Of a DNA stretch of 64,000 nt, positions 55,119 to 64,000 are shown piece by piece. Source of the stretch: Limnephilus marmoratus (Eukaryota > Arthropoda > Insecta > Trichoptera > Limnephilidae); contig OU862915.1 of assembly GCA_917880885.1 (NCBI GenBank), positions 35,968,676 through 36,032,675 on the forward strand, in the 5' to 3' direction. Made by a program: the position numbers and the translations under genes. The notes beneath the pieces were generated by a model. It searched no databases. It was not told the origin of the DNA and saw only the letters and a list, made by a program, of their open reading frames with translations. Each line of letters starts with the position of its first letter. Position 1 is the first letter of the stretch.

Positions 55119-56129
55119 CCCCCCAAGATACGAAAGAAGAACGGATAGAGAAGATACTCCAGACGGTTAGAAGCAGTTGAGAGTCTTGGAGGATTCACAT
55201 AAAAAAGGATAACGTAATTAATGTAAAGTAAAAAACTTGTTTGTGCAACGATATATGTCTTGTTGAACAGAGAAAATAAACTCGCAGCACCTGAGTGGGA
55301 CCAGAATTCCCTTATCCCAAACTACCTTTGAAAAATGTGTTTATCCAGTCAGTTGTTTTTTTCTGAATTTGTTTGTTAATAAGCCTAAAAAGTCACATTT
55401 GAACAGAATGTTCACAATATCGCAGCTGTATAAATTTTGCAATTATTATCAATGGATTAATAATATTTCAGATTATAAGATTATATTTAGTGAGCTCGGG
55501 TTGAACGTTAACAGTAACCACGAATAACCAAGGGTCGTTGGTTTACAACACAAATTTTTCAAAATTCTTTTTTTTTTCCATAATTACCATTTGCATTACG
55601 TAAAATAAAATAACCCTTTGCAGAACGAGTCGTAAATAAACACGATACCAGTGTCAGAATTCAAACGACAAAAAAAACCGTCACCCCCCTGGGTCATCAT
55701 CAATCATAAATATTTATATCCGTTTGAAACGCGACAGATACGATAGCTACTTATACCAAATAAACATGTAAAAAGCTGCAGTAATCGTGCTTTTGGTTTG
55801 AAAATGAAGGGGTGAGCTTCAAGTTAGTGTTTTGGTGTCGCGTTTAGCTTTTCAAATGTAGCTTTCGTTTTAATAAGTTTATTATTTTATGAAAACAACG
55901 GAACTTTATAATTGTGGGATTTGTTAAGATGAACATATTTGCTTCAGGATCTACTACCTTCCAAAAGAAGAATATCATTCCAAAAGAAGAATATCATCAA
56001 ACTGGAATATCATTATAAATTTCAACCTCCCTCAAACATTTAAACATAGGTTCCGTAAATAATTATTAATTAATGAAATAATCGATCAGAACTTTCAAAA
56101 TTTAATCTTTATAACTAATTCACAAGCCG
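55119..56129. other. no recognisable feature
   Basis: AT-rich. Nothing supported. Confidence 0.35.
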
Positions 56130-56215
56130 TTTCTCCGCGAGGGTACGGGCGTGAACGGACCGCCAAGCAACTCGGTCTTGGCACACACTCTTTGCCTCAT
56201 TCAAATTCATACATT
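56130..56215 (-). pseudogene. LINE C-terminal scrap
   Basis: The minus-strand reading gives NLNEAKSVCQDRVAWRSVH, the usual C-terminal DR.AWR motif of RTE-like LINE proteins. It shares sequence with 41045-41100. Confidence 0.5.
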
Positions 56216-56278
56216 GTATCGTGCATACTCTTCTATTATTTTTACTCTTGTCATGGCCCGACTCAAGTATATATATAT

Positions 56279-56837
56279 ACTAGCTGATTCGGCGAACTTC
56301 GTACCGCCTCAGAATCAAAAACTGTTGTCAACTTATTAGCTGAATTGATCTAAATTGTTTCTCCCTGCGTATCCTTTCCCCTCTCGCGTTCCCTCGCCCC
56401 CTCCCCCTTTCCCCCCCCCCCCCCCCTCCTCCCCCCCCCTCCCCCTCCCCCCCCCCTCCCTCTCCCCCCCCCCTCCCCCCCCCCCCTCCCCCTCCCCCTC
56501 CCCCTCCCCCTCCCACTCCCCCTCCACCTCCCCCTCCCCCAACCCACCCCCTCCCCCTCCCCCTCCCCCCCTCCCCCCTCCCCCGGTTCACAGTTCAATA
56601 TCATACCCCTTACAATATTGCTGGAGTTCTTTCAAAATAGGAGAATTCGTTCCATACAAAATGTATGGGAAAATAATTTTTCTTCGGAGTGGAACACCCT
56701 TTACTTTTAGGGGGATGAAAAATAGATGTTGGTCGATTCTCAGACCTAACATATAAGCATAAAAAATTTCATCAAAATTGGTCCAGCCGTTTCGGAGGAG
56801 TATGGCAACAAACACCGTGACACGAGAATTTTATATA
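56279..56837 (-). mobile_element. Helitron-type non-autonomous element H1
   Basis: Minus strand. The 5' side is AAAATTCTCGTGTCACGGTG, with conserved body words CATACTCCTCCGAAACGGC and GGTCTGAGAATCGACCAAC and a long C-rich core. The 3' end is GTACGAAGTTCGCCG…CAGCTAGT. It has no terminal inverted repeats. H2 and H3 are close relatives. Confidence 0.65.
56408..56585. repeat. C-rich (CCCCCT)n tract in H1
   Basis: About 180 bp of C runs broken by single T. The homologous tract is much shorter in H2 and H3, so it has expanded here. It produces long Gly- or Pro-rich pseudo-frames on both strands. Confidence 0.9.
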
Positions 56838-57036
56838 TTATATTTTTTTTTTTTTTTTAAAGAAAGACAAACATTCCCGGGTTACGAATAACCCAACAAT
56901 GTTTGAAAATCTCCTACTACCACCACAGAAAGCCGAAAATGTTGCTTGTGTTGTGATGGAGGACTTGGCCAGCCGAGGAATCGAACACGCGACGCTCGGG
57001 TGGGACCCAAGTGCTATGCCCACTCAACCACTGACC
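56838..57036 (-). mobile_element. SINE-D copy
   Basis: Reverse of 35890-36079. The T run at 56845-56860 is its A tail, then CATTCCCGGGTTACGAATAA. The head is at the right with B box GGAATCGAACACG (56977-56988). It has a cleaner B box than the other copy. Confidence 0.8.
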
Positions 57037-57039
57037 AGT

Positions 57040-57290
57040 CTGTGATTCACTTGATCGTGCCCTGTCTTCCTCGGGCGTCTTCTACCGTTCACATTTGCGT
57101 CATACACTATCCTTACACTCCTCTCTTCGTGCACTAGCTCTACATGCCCAAACCATCTGAGGGTCTCTTTCTTAATTTTGCTAATTACGCTTACATTAGA
57201 CTTACATTCTTTGCGGATCTCCACACTCACACGATCGTATATGGTTTCGTTCGTAACGACACATATTTCTACAGCATTAAGTCTACTTTC
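57040..57290 (-). pseudogene. LINE reverse transcriptase C-terminus
   Basis: The minus-strand translation includes SVEIRKECKSNVSVISKIKK, ETLRWFGHVELVHEER and GRRRPRKTGHDQVN. The WFGHV and RRR.RK patterns are typical LINE C-termini, as at 18950 and 22165. Confidence 0.75.
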
Positions 57291-57719
57291 ACCGTTCTTA
57301 TGGCAGTTTCATGCCTCACTGCTACTTATCAGGGAAGGGTACCAGCATTTCATTATGGACATTGAACCGATTTTTAAATCATACAGCAAATACACCGTCA
57401 GCCGAAACAAGGTTTAATAATATTTGTAGAAATTATAAAAATATCAACAGTAATTATTTTACTTCATAAAACTTCGCAAATTGACTTTGTGGCACCATTA
57501 TTAATCAAATGAAAACAAACGAACATCACCATATAATCAATAATATCAACGTGTTTCAAAACTACGTTTATATTTATATAATAAGATTACGAGTATTAAG
57601 ATTAATAATTAGTTTTCAAACATGTTGAAAATATTGATTATACTAGTAATAGTAGTGTTTATACAAAGTAATTTAATTATTTTGTTTCTCATTTAAAAAA
57701 AATATAGCTTGTACTTCAC
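57291..57719. other. no recognisable feature
   Basis: AT-rich. Nothing supported. Confidence 0.35.
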
Positions 57720-57925
57720 ACGCGATAGAAGTGAAACAAGGAAGTCGCTAGATGATTCTTTTACCGGTTTATAAAGTGGTTTGAAGATTGGATAATATTG
57801 ATTTACAAAAATAAAAATGTTTGTTTTTTTTGGATTTCGTAGGATTCGAACTTCCGTCCGCTGGATTTCTCTGGCCGCTGAGATTTGCGACGCGCTCGGG
57901 GAGGCGCAAATTTACGCATTATAAT
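57720..57925 (-). mobile_element. tRNA-derived SINE remnant (SINE-E)
   Basis: On the minus strand an A-box-like CCCCGAGCGCGTCG, then the B box AAGTTCGAATCC, followed leftwards by a tail ending near TTTCACTTCTATCGCGTG. The spacing is longer than in class I tRNAs, recalling Ser/Leu types. A related GTAGAAGTGAAAC word occurs at 58453. Confidence 0.4.
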
Positions 57926-58335
57926 CCGTAAAAAAAGAAAGCGGCCAGTGAGCGCAGACCTATCGTCGCTTCCGTTTCATATCTCATCCGATAGGAGCCT
58001 TGAGCGCAGTTTGATGCTTCGCAGGTGTCGTACGTTTCATCCGAATTAACGGGGCTAAGGAAGTTTCACTTCACAAAACTTAAGAGGACGTCTCGTTTAC
58101 CCATAGATACCTGCCGTAAGTCAAAACATGCCGTATATCAAACTGTGTCTAGATCCCACTCATCATTTCCTTATTCCTCGTATAAAACCGTTACTACTCA
58201 CTACTGCCTGAAGGGCTTGCTTCACATCCCTTTTATAGACAACAAACGATTGAAATTGTAAAAATTAACATTTTAATATACCTTTGTGTCATGTTTCACA
58301 CCCCACATAATAAATTATATAACTATTTACGACCA
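57926..58335. other. no recognisable feature
   Basis: The open frame 58025-58261 is unrecognised. Confidence 0.3.
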
Positions 58336-58440
58336 GTCAGTGGCTTAGTTAGCATCGCGTATGGGTCCTTCATTTTAATGCAGTAGTAGTAGGCGATATT
58401 CAAATTGTTATCGGGTTGTTCGTAACCCAGGAAAGTGTAC
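58336..58440 (+). mobile_element. SINE-D, decayed and deleted
   Basis: GTCAGTGGCTTAGTTAGCAT…GGGTCC then, after a deletion, GTTGTTCGTAACCCAGGAA. Confidence 0.55.
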
Positions 58441-59439
58441 AATTCCTACGCGGTAGAAGTGAAACCTTCAGAAAACTAAAGTAGACAAAGCTGTGGATGC
58501 TACGAAGCACCACACAAAGAGGAGATCGATTCTACTATCTGATTTTATCGCAGGCTAAATCCTATAGATGAATGTGTTTATCTCTTTTTAGAGTCGCTAT
58601 TTTTAGTTACATCGAGTTTCAAATCACAACGGTGCAATAGAGGTTTTCACCTAAAAAAAAAATAATAAATAAAAATCGTTTTAAAACTAAGCTTGCAAAA
58701 AATTCACCGCTTCATATTTATTTCATGCAAAAACTCCGGTGAAAATTGCCATGGCATTATTTTTTAAATTCTTCAATTAAAAAGTAACCACAGTTCGTTT
58801 CAAACTAAAAGCGTGCAATTTGCTTCCAATCCGGGTCCTTCGAAGTTCTACTTCAGTTTATTGAAATAACAGCAATTATTTCAATAATTGTGTATAATTT
58901 CACTAAGCCTTTTGATTGCCGCGAATCAGGCGATTGGCTTAACTTTTATTCAGACTATTCGTATCATTATAAAACACCACTATTGCACCTTTTTTAAAAA
59001 TATTAATTAGGTTTTTTGCGATCACTGATGATTTTTTACTGTACATGGATACTGTAAACTGATCATCACCACATTTTCTCCTGGTGCCCTAATCAGAGAT
59101 TGACCATCATCAGGGCTATTTTCAACCTTGAGGCTACAGCCCGGCAGATTTGGAACTGAAGGATTTTACAAACAATATATTATACGAAAGGTGAATTAGC
59201 GCTTTATTATTACCGTGATTATCTACTATCAACGGTACACGATAGCACCAAAAAAGCATAAACTGTTCGTTCTATTTCCTAATAATGCTGTAGCTCTTTA
59301 CATTAAATAATGGTGAGAAAAAAGATGAGATACACAATATACATGTGTCTGTTTCCTCAAAATTTTTGATTTTTTTTTCCGTTGGAGGAAACAGATACCT
59401 AGATAAATCTTATTACAGCTCAGCTACGGCGATGGGATT
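58441..59439. other. no recognisable feature
   Basis: AT-rich. Nothing supported. Confidence 0.35.
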
Positions 59440-59600
59440 TGTGTTTCATTTTCTTTATACGTGTGAGGGAGATGTATGATAATGATTATACGTTTCCTTT
59501 GGGGGGGGCATACATATGTTCACGATTTGTCTCATTTTCGACTATTGTTATTTAGTGTATAAGAAAGAGCTGCAGCATTACATGTTTAAGAACAAAAACA
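59440..59600 (+). repeat. dispersed repeat R4, unit 3
   Basis: GTGTTTCATTTTCTTTATA, GTGAGGGAGAT, TATTTAGTGTATAAGAAAGA and GCTGCAGCATTA match the units at 20535-21090. Confidence 0.5.
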
Positions 59601-59731
59601 AAAGCATCAGCGCATTGACGTTTCGGAATTTTTGGAATTCACTCACACATCAATATTATCCTTGTAACTATATTCCATACTAATATAGTTACATAGAATA
59701 CGAAATTGTACAATTAGTTAATTTATACACG

Positions 59732-59873
59732 AAATTGGTTAACGCGCACGTCCCGGTTAGACGAGAAGTCTGGGTTCAAGTCCCAGTTGCGACTATTGTC
59801 TTTATTCTGTTTTCTGTGTCTTGTTCTCTTTCATATTTTTGTTTAGATTATTATTGTTATCTTCTTCTTCAAT
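59732..59873 (+). mobile_element. SINE-C, fullest copy
   Basis: Head TTGGTTAACGCGCACGTCC, arm CGTC/GACG, B box GGGTTCAAGTCC (59772-59783), then TGCGACTATTGTCTTTATTC and the tail ending CTTCTTCTTCAAT. The open frame 59735-60025 is a by-product. Confidence 0.75.
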
Positions 59874-59944
59874 TGTACATTCCATACTTTCAAAATTATC
59901 GTCCCGACAGTATTGTAGAGGTCCAAGGAGACGTCACAGTGCGA

Positions 59945-60135
59945 AATGTGAGAGAGATGGAAGAAAACGATTACTTTTCCCTTGAAGGAAACAGACCTAC
60001 GTACATTGTGTATATCATCTTTTGAAAGAGCTGCAGCAGTATTGTGATAAGGAGCGCATGATTATTGCCTTTTTTGTGCCGTCACGGTACCGTAATCGTG
60101 GATCGTCATGGTTATAATAAAAGCGCTCAATACCT
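59945..60135 (+). repeat. dispersed repeat R4, unit 4
   Basis: GAAACAGACCTACGTACATT, GTGTATATCATC, GAAAGAGCTGCAGCAGTATT and TTATAATAAAAGCGC match the other units. 60136-60158 is spacer. Confidence 0.5.
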
Positions 60136-60158
60136 CTAAATTTAATACGTATATATAT

Positions 60159-60660
60159 ACTAGCTGATCCGGCGAACTTCGTACCGCCTCAGAATCAAAA
60201 ACTGTTCTTAACTTATTAGCTGAATTGATCTAAATTGTTTCTCCCTGCGTATACCATACCTCGATCTAAATTGTTTCTCCCTACGTATCCTTTCCCCTCT
60301 CGCGTTCCCTCTCCCTCTCCCCACTCCACTTATCCCCTTACCCCGTCCCGCCAACCCCCCTTCCTGAGTTCCTTTCCCCCCTCCCCCCTCCCCCCTCCCC
60401 CGGTTCACAGTTCAATATTATACCCCTTACAATATTGCTTCAGTTATTTCAAAATAGGAGAATTCGTTCCATACAAAATGTATGGGGAAAATAATTTTCT
60501 TCGGAGTGGAACACCCTTTACTTTTAGGGCTATGAAAAATAGATGTTGGTCGATTCTCAGACCTACCAGATAAGCACACAAAATTTAATCAAAATTGGTC
60601 CAGTCGTTTCGGAGGAGTATGGTAACAAACACCGTGACACGAGAATTTTATATATTAGAT
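60159..60660 (-). mobile_element. Helitron-type non-autonomous element H2
   Basis: Same ends and body as H1, with a shorter C-rich core. A short duplication of GATCTAAATTGTTTCTCCC (60225 and 60260) marks slippage. The 3' end ACTAGC is at 60159 on the plus strand. Confidence 0.7.
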
Positions 60661-60670
60661 GTATATATAT

Positions 60671-60960
60671 ATATAGAATATTTGCGGCACGTTCTGAAAT
60701 GGATGATTAGCTCAGTATCGCCCTGGTATATGATCACCATTCATGATCACCATAATTGAAAAGTTGCTGAAAATGGTTTTAGCCTTGTTTGGTGGCCAGA
60801 CCTGAATAGCCGGGTACATCCATACATTCCTCTTCCCCGTCTCCTTCCTCTTCGTACTACCTTCATTCTGACAACATTCCCAGTAGGTAATTGAGGATGT
60901 CAAAGTCTCATTGTCCCAGTCAGTTGGGAATAGTTGGTGCGGTGTTTAAAAAGTATCATA
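60671..60960 (+). mobile_element. SINE-A copy
   Basis: Plus strand without tRNA head: ATTTGCGGCACGTTCTGAAA, the body GTTTTAGCCTTGTTTGGTGG, the pyrimidine block and GGTGCGGTGTTTAAAA. It abuts the 5' end of H2. Confidence 0.65.
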
Positions 60961-61234
60961 TTACAGTACTATATATTATTCAAAATGAAATTACAAAACT
61001 TTTGAAAATAATTTTTGCAATTGAAATAGACCTATAATTTCACCTAAATAAATAATAAGCAAACGGAAAATTGCAATATAAAAGCTGCATCGTGTGAACA
61101 TTTCTCAGAAGAAGTTTTGTTGGAGCATTGCATAGCTTCGAATTCTTTCTCATCTCAAAACTCCAAGGAAGTCGATATTGAAAGAAAATCAACGAATTGA
61201 ATTGAATAATGTAAGCATGAATTTTTTTAACCTG

Positions 61235-61590
61235 TAAAATTTGTCCCAGCTCACATAAGTCTCATATAAATCGTTGTACCTCCCTTTCTGTCACGGTGAG
61301 AAATATGATCTAAACGTTGTTGGAAAGAGAAAACTTCACTCTATATATGTAAATTTAGGATTTAACCACAGAAAAATTAAAAAGTGCACCTCTATGAACC
61401 AAAATTTTCGACAGCAATTTGAGAAAAAATATGTCAAATTTCTAGAATAGTTTATTAATTATTTTTCTATGAAACTACAAGATATGTGAGGTATTAATAA
61501 CGTGTGTTATACACTTGCCTAATAAAATATTTGTGTTTTATTATTTTTTTATCGTGATCAGTAATTTTAAATAGAAAAAAACCGATGGTA
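61235..61590 (+). repeat. dispersed repeat R5, copy 2
   Basis: Collinear with 32445-32860: CTCACATAAGTCTCATATAA, CTCCCTTTCTGTCACGGTG, GAAATATGATCTAAACG, GAAAGAGAAAA and a downstream GCCTAATAAAATATTTGTG block. Confidence 0.55.
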
Positions 61591-61980
61591 AGCCATTTTT
61601 AAAACTTTTTAAATTTTATATTAAAATTTTTAATATTTTAGAAATTATTGCATTATTTCTAATAATAACGTTTGAAAGCATATTCTTTCAACTTTTAAAA
61701 ACAGTTTTTAGTTTTTGGTTGCATTCAGAAATATTACATTTGTTTGGATTATATTGTAAAGCGGAAATTTTCTGACCTATCTGAATATGCCCGAGATCTG
61801 ATGGATTAAACTTCTGCAATCATCCGAAAAATCGCTGGAATTGCAAAAAATATTACGACACCCATTTAAAATCGATTGCATATTTTCTAACTTATCTGTA
61901 ACTGTTTCGCTGACTGGTCAACTGAAAAATATAAAACAAACATCGACGCACCTTCCTTTATTTTAAAATTTATAATTAAT
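61591..61980. other. no recognisable feature
   Basis: AT-rich. Nothing supported. Confidence 0.35.
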
Positions 61981-62460
61981 ACTAGCTGATCCGGCGAACT
62001 TCGTACCGCCTCAGAATCAAAAACTGTTGTCAACTTATTAGCTGAATTGATCTAAATTGTTTTTCCCTGCGTATCCTTTCCCCTCTCGCGTTCCCTCTCC
62101 CTCTCCCCACTCCACTTCTCCCCTTCCCCCGTCCCGCTAACCCCCCTTCCTGAGTTCCTTTCCCCCCTCCCCCCTCCCTCCTCCCCCCTCCCCCCTCCCC
62201 CGGTTCACAGTTCAATATTATACCCCTTACAATATTGCTGCAGTTCTTTCAAAATAGGAGAATTCGTTCCATACAAAATGTATGGGGAAAATAATTTTCT
62301 TCGGAGTGGAACACCCTTTACTTTTAGGGGTATGAAAAATAGATGTTGGTCGATTCTCAGACCTACCAGATAAGCACACAAAATTTCATCAAAATTGGTC
62401 CAGCCGTTTCGGAGGAGTATGGTAACAAACACCGTGACACGAGAATTTTATATATTAGAT
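61981..62460 (-). mobile_element. Helitron-type non-autonomous element H3
   Basis: Very close to H2 in ends and body, with a C-rich core of CCCCCTC units (62160-62200). 480 bp. AT-rich flanks on both sides. Confidence 0.7.
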
Positions 62461-63130
62461 TTAAAAGCTCTCTAGCTTTTGGTGGAATTTACTTCGCGAA
62501 CAGATTGCTTCACTGTTCTACAAATTTTCTAAAAAAAAATCGAAAAGTTTCGTGAAACCAAAGATCGTCGTTCGAGTGTTTCTTTTGTGACAATCAAACA
62601 GATTTTCTTCTCAATTTTGTTTTCACTCATTTTCTTTATATTAGGTTGTGCATTGCCATTATGCTTACTTTTTTTATTTTATTACTCTGAAATATAGAAG
62701 GTAGTTGCACTTCGCTAGTCTGAAGATGCTTGTTGTAGGGTAAAAGTAGTCCAGTCCAAAAAACTTCAATCAATTATGCAGAGAATAGTGAAAACGAAAA
62801 AATATTTATCATTTTTATTATATAATATAATGAAATCTTTACTATTTCTAGGTTGCGAGGAAGAGACCTGTTTGGAGAATGCTCTTTAGAAGCCCAGTTA
62901 AGGATAATTTCACATTACTTGGCAAGGCTCGTTGGTGTCAGTCCAATTATCGATCAAAGTAAAGGTCTGTTTAATTCAAAAGATATCTAAGAAAGTCTAT
63001 TGCTGCTCCATTACCCAATTTCTTTAGCAGAGTTCAGAATTTATGGAGAGTTTTAAAATTTACCCCGACACCAAGAAAAATACATTTATAACAACCGATA
63101 TTTTCGACTGTTATGATTAAGAAGTCCTAT
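62461..63130. other. no recognisable feature
   Basis: Nothing supported. Confidence 0.3.
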
Positions 63131-63400
63131 TTCAACTCGACCGTTTTGAATTTCATCTGCTTGCAAATTTGTTTGTTTGTTCCGTTTCAAGATTGAGGCC
63201 GTTTTATTCAAAACAGTTACTGAAGCTGTCATGCTTTATATCCTGTTAAGATTACGAATTTCTACTTTCAACTCGACCGTTTTGAAATTCATCTGCTTGG
63301 AATTTGGAAGTTTGTTCGGTTTCAAAATGGTGGCCATTTTAATATAAAGTTACTTGAAGCTTTCATGCTTTATGTCCTGTTATGACTCGCTCTCGAGTTC
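63131..63400. repeat. tandem duplication, about 136-bp unit
   Basis: TTCAACTCGACCGTTTTGAA at 63131 recurs at 63267, followed in both by TTCATCTGCTTG, CGGTTTCAA-like, GTCATGCTTTAT-like and TCCTGTTA. A third start (GAGTTCAACAGTTTGG) at about 63394 is truncated. Confidence 0.85.
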
Positions 63401-63479
63401 AACAGTTTGGCTGTGGAACGATTTGCGGCCTGTGTTTCCTCCTTTCTACAACTTGAGTCTCTTCAAAATGATCATTCCT

Positions 63480-63560
63480 TCCTCTCCGCACAGACCCTCC
63501 AAACAGCATCTCAAATGACATAGGGCCTGAGGGAAACTATTTTCGTCAGATTCGATTTTA
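63480..63560 (+). mobile_element. SINE-B 3' tail fragment
   Basis: GACCCTCCAAACAGCATCTC, AAATGACATAGGGCCTGAGG then AAACTATTTTCGTCAG. Confidence 0.6.
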
Positions 63561-64000
63561 AGTTTAAAAAATTTAGTTAACCATTAGATCCAAAGCAAAA
63601 TGGTCAGACAGAAGTAAAATTATGTGATTGAACGTGGCCCTGTCTTGGAATGACATTGAGGAAATGTAGTTAGATTCTTTTGCAATGAATTATCACAACC
63701 TCGGCTGATCGCTGGAGACATGCGTGGCTGATGAATTTACATAATTTCGGCAAGTGCTGTTTACAAATCTCTGCGCAATTGTGTGGCGATAGTCGCTGAC
63801 AAGAATTTAGAAAACCTTCTTGATTTTTTTGTGTTTTGAAGGTGAAAAGGCATTTTCATTTCTATGCCAAATGTCAACTTTCTACTGCTTCGTGATGGGC
63901 CCTCTCTACCATATTTACATAAACGATACCACCTTGGACGAAAAGACGAGAGGCGCCTGTATCTTTCTGAGTGGGCTTACCGTGATCATAAAATCTTCGT
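63561..64000. other. no recognisable feature
   Basis: No motif recognised. The window ends here. Confidence 0.3.

Noticed and set aside
56355..56756. Long Pro-rich and Gly-rich open frames on both strands
   Set aside because: They are products of the C-rich tract in Helitron H1. All frames through a (CCCCCT)n run stay open.
1..64000. CRISPR arrays, operons, bacterial promoters or terminators
   Set aside because: No regularly spaced repeats of CRISPR type, no tandem bacterial-type genes, and the element content is clearly animal.

Overview
The window is AT-rich eukaryotic DNA that reads as the repeat-dominated intergenic DNA of an arthropod, most likely an insect. The evidence is the set of elements: mariner, hAT and Helitron DNA transposons, several tRNA-derived SINE families, jockey-like and other non-LTR retrotransposon ends, and a multicopy insect protein family. 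The insect order cannot be settled from the sequence. I see no operons, no ribosome binding sites, no rRNA, no CRISPR array and no convincing intact host gene. Almost every open frame that can be explained is a transposon fragment or a shadow of one. Family names such as SINE-A or M1 are mine and serve only to link copies inside this window.

1-20 kb: four SINE-A and three SINE-B copies lie among two full copies of a 720-bp element with TTAA at both ends (9466-10188, 13036-13755). A third copy (1184-3141) is split by a jockey-like retroposon end. Two fold-back elements with short-period arms lie at 4119-5250 and 5717-6085, the first again split by a retroposon. Mariner remnants lie at 11354-12518 and 14766-15666, and two small hairpin MITEs at 8229-8404 and 12563-12706.

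20-36 kb: a dispersed repeat (R4) occurs in tandem at 20.5-21.1 kb, followed by a 33-bp minisatellite. 23655-25345 is a badly broken but recognisable copy of a multicopy insect protein gene. A textbook non-autonomous hAT element with a perfect 8-bp target duplication occupies 26622-27016. SINE-B copies in both orientations fill 28.5-30.6 kb. An 83-bp inverted repeat with a hammerhead-like core lies at 31515-31917, a head-to-head SINE-C pair at 34466-34714, and a fourth TTAA element at 34855-35342.

36-46 kb: a jockey-like 3' end, an LTR with its primer-binding site (37966-38351), a 375-bp hairpin MITE (39395-39769) and a Helitron 3' end that keeps the helicase C-terminus (40565-40998). The last of these identifies the other Helitron-type copies. 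A deleted hAT element (41156-42001) keeps its dimerisation domain.

46-64 kb: the best-preserved element is a non-LTR retrotransposon on the minus strand (about 46245-50230). It has ORF1 and an endonuclease/reverse-transcriptase ORF2, broken by one frameshift and one stop that I can see. A second mariner follows (51174-52489), then an 87-bp MITE, more retroposon ends, three Helitron-type copies with C-rich cores, and more SINEs.

The layout is a nest of insertions into insertions. Autonomous element types (mariner, hAT, Helitron, LINE) are present only as decayed copies beside the short parasites that would have depended on such enzymes.
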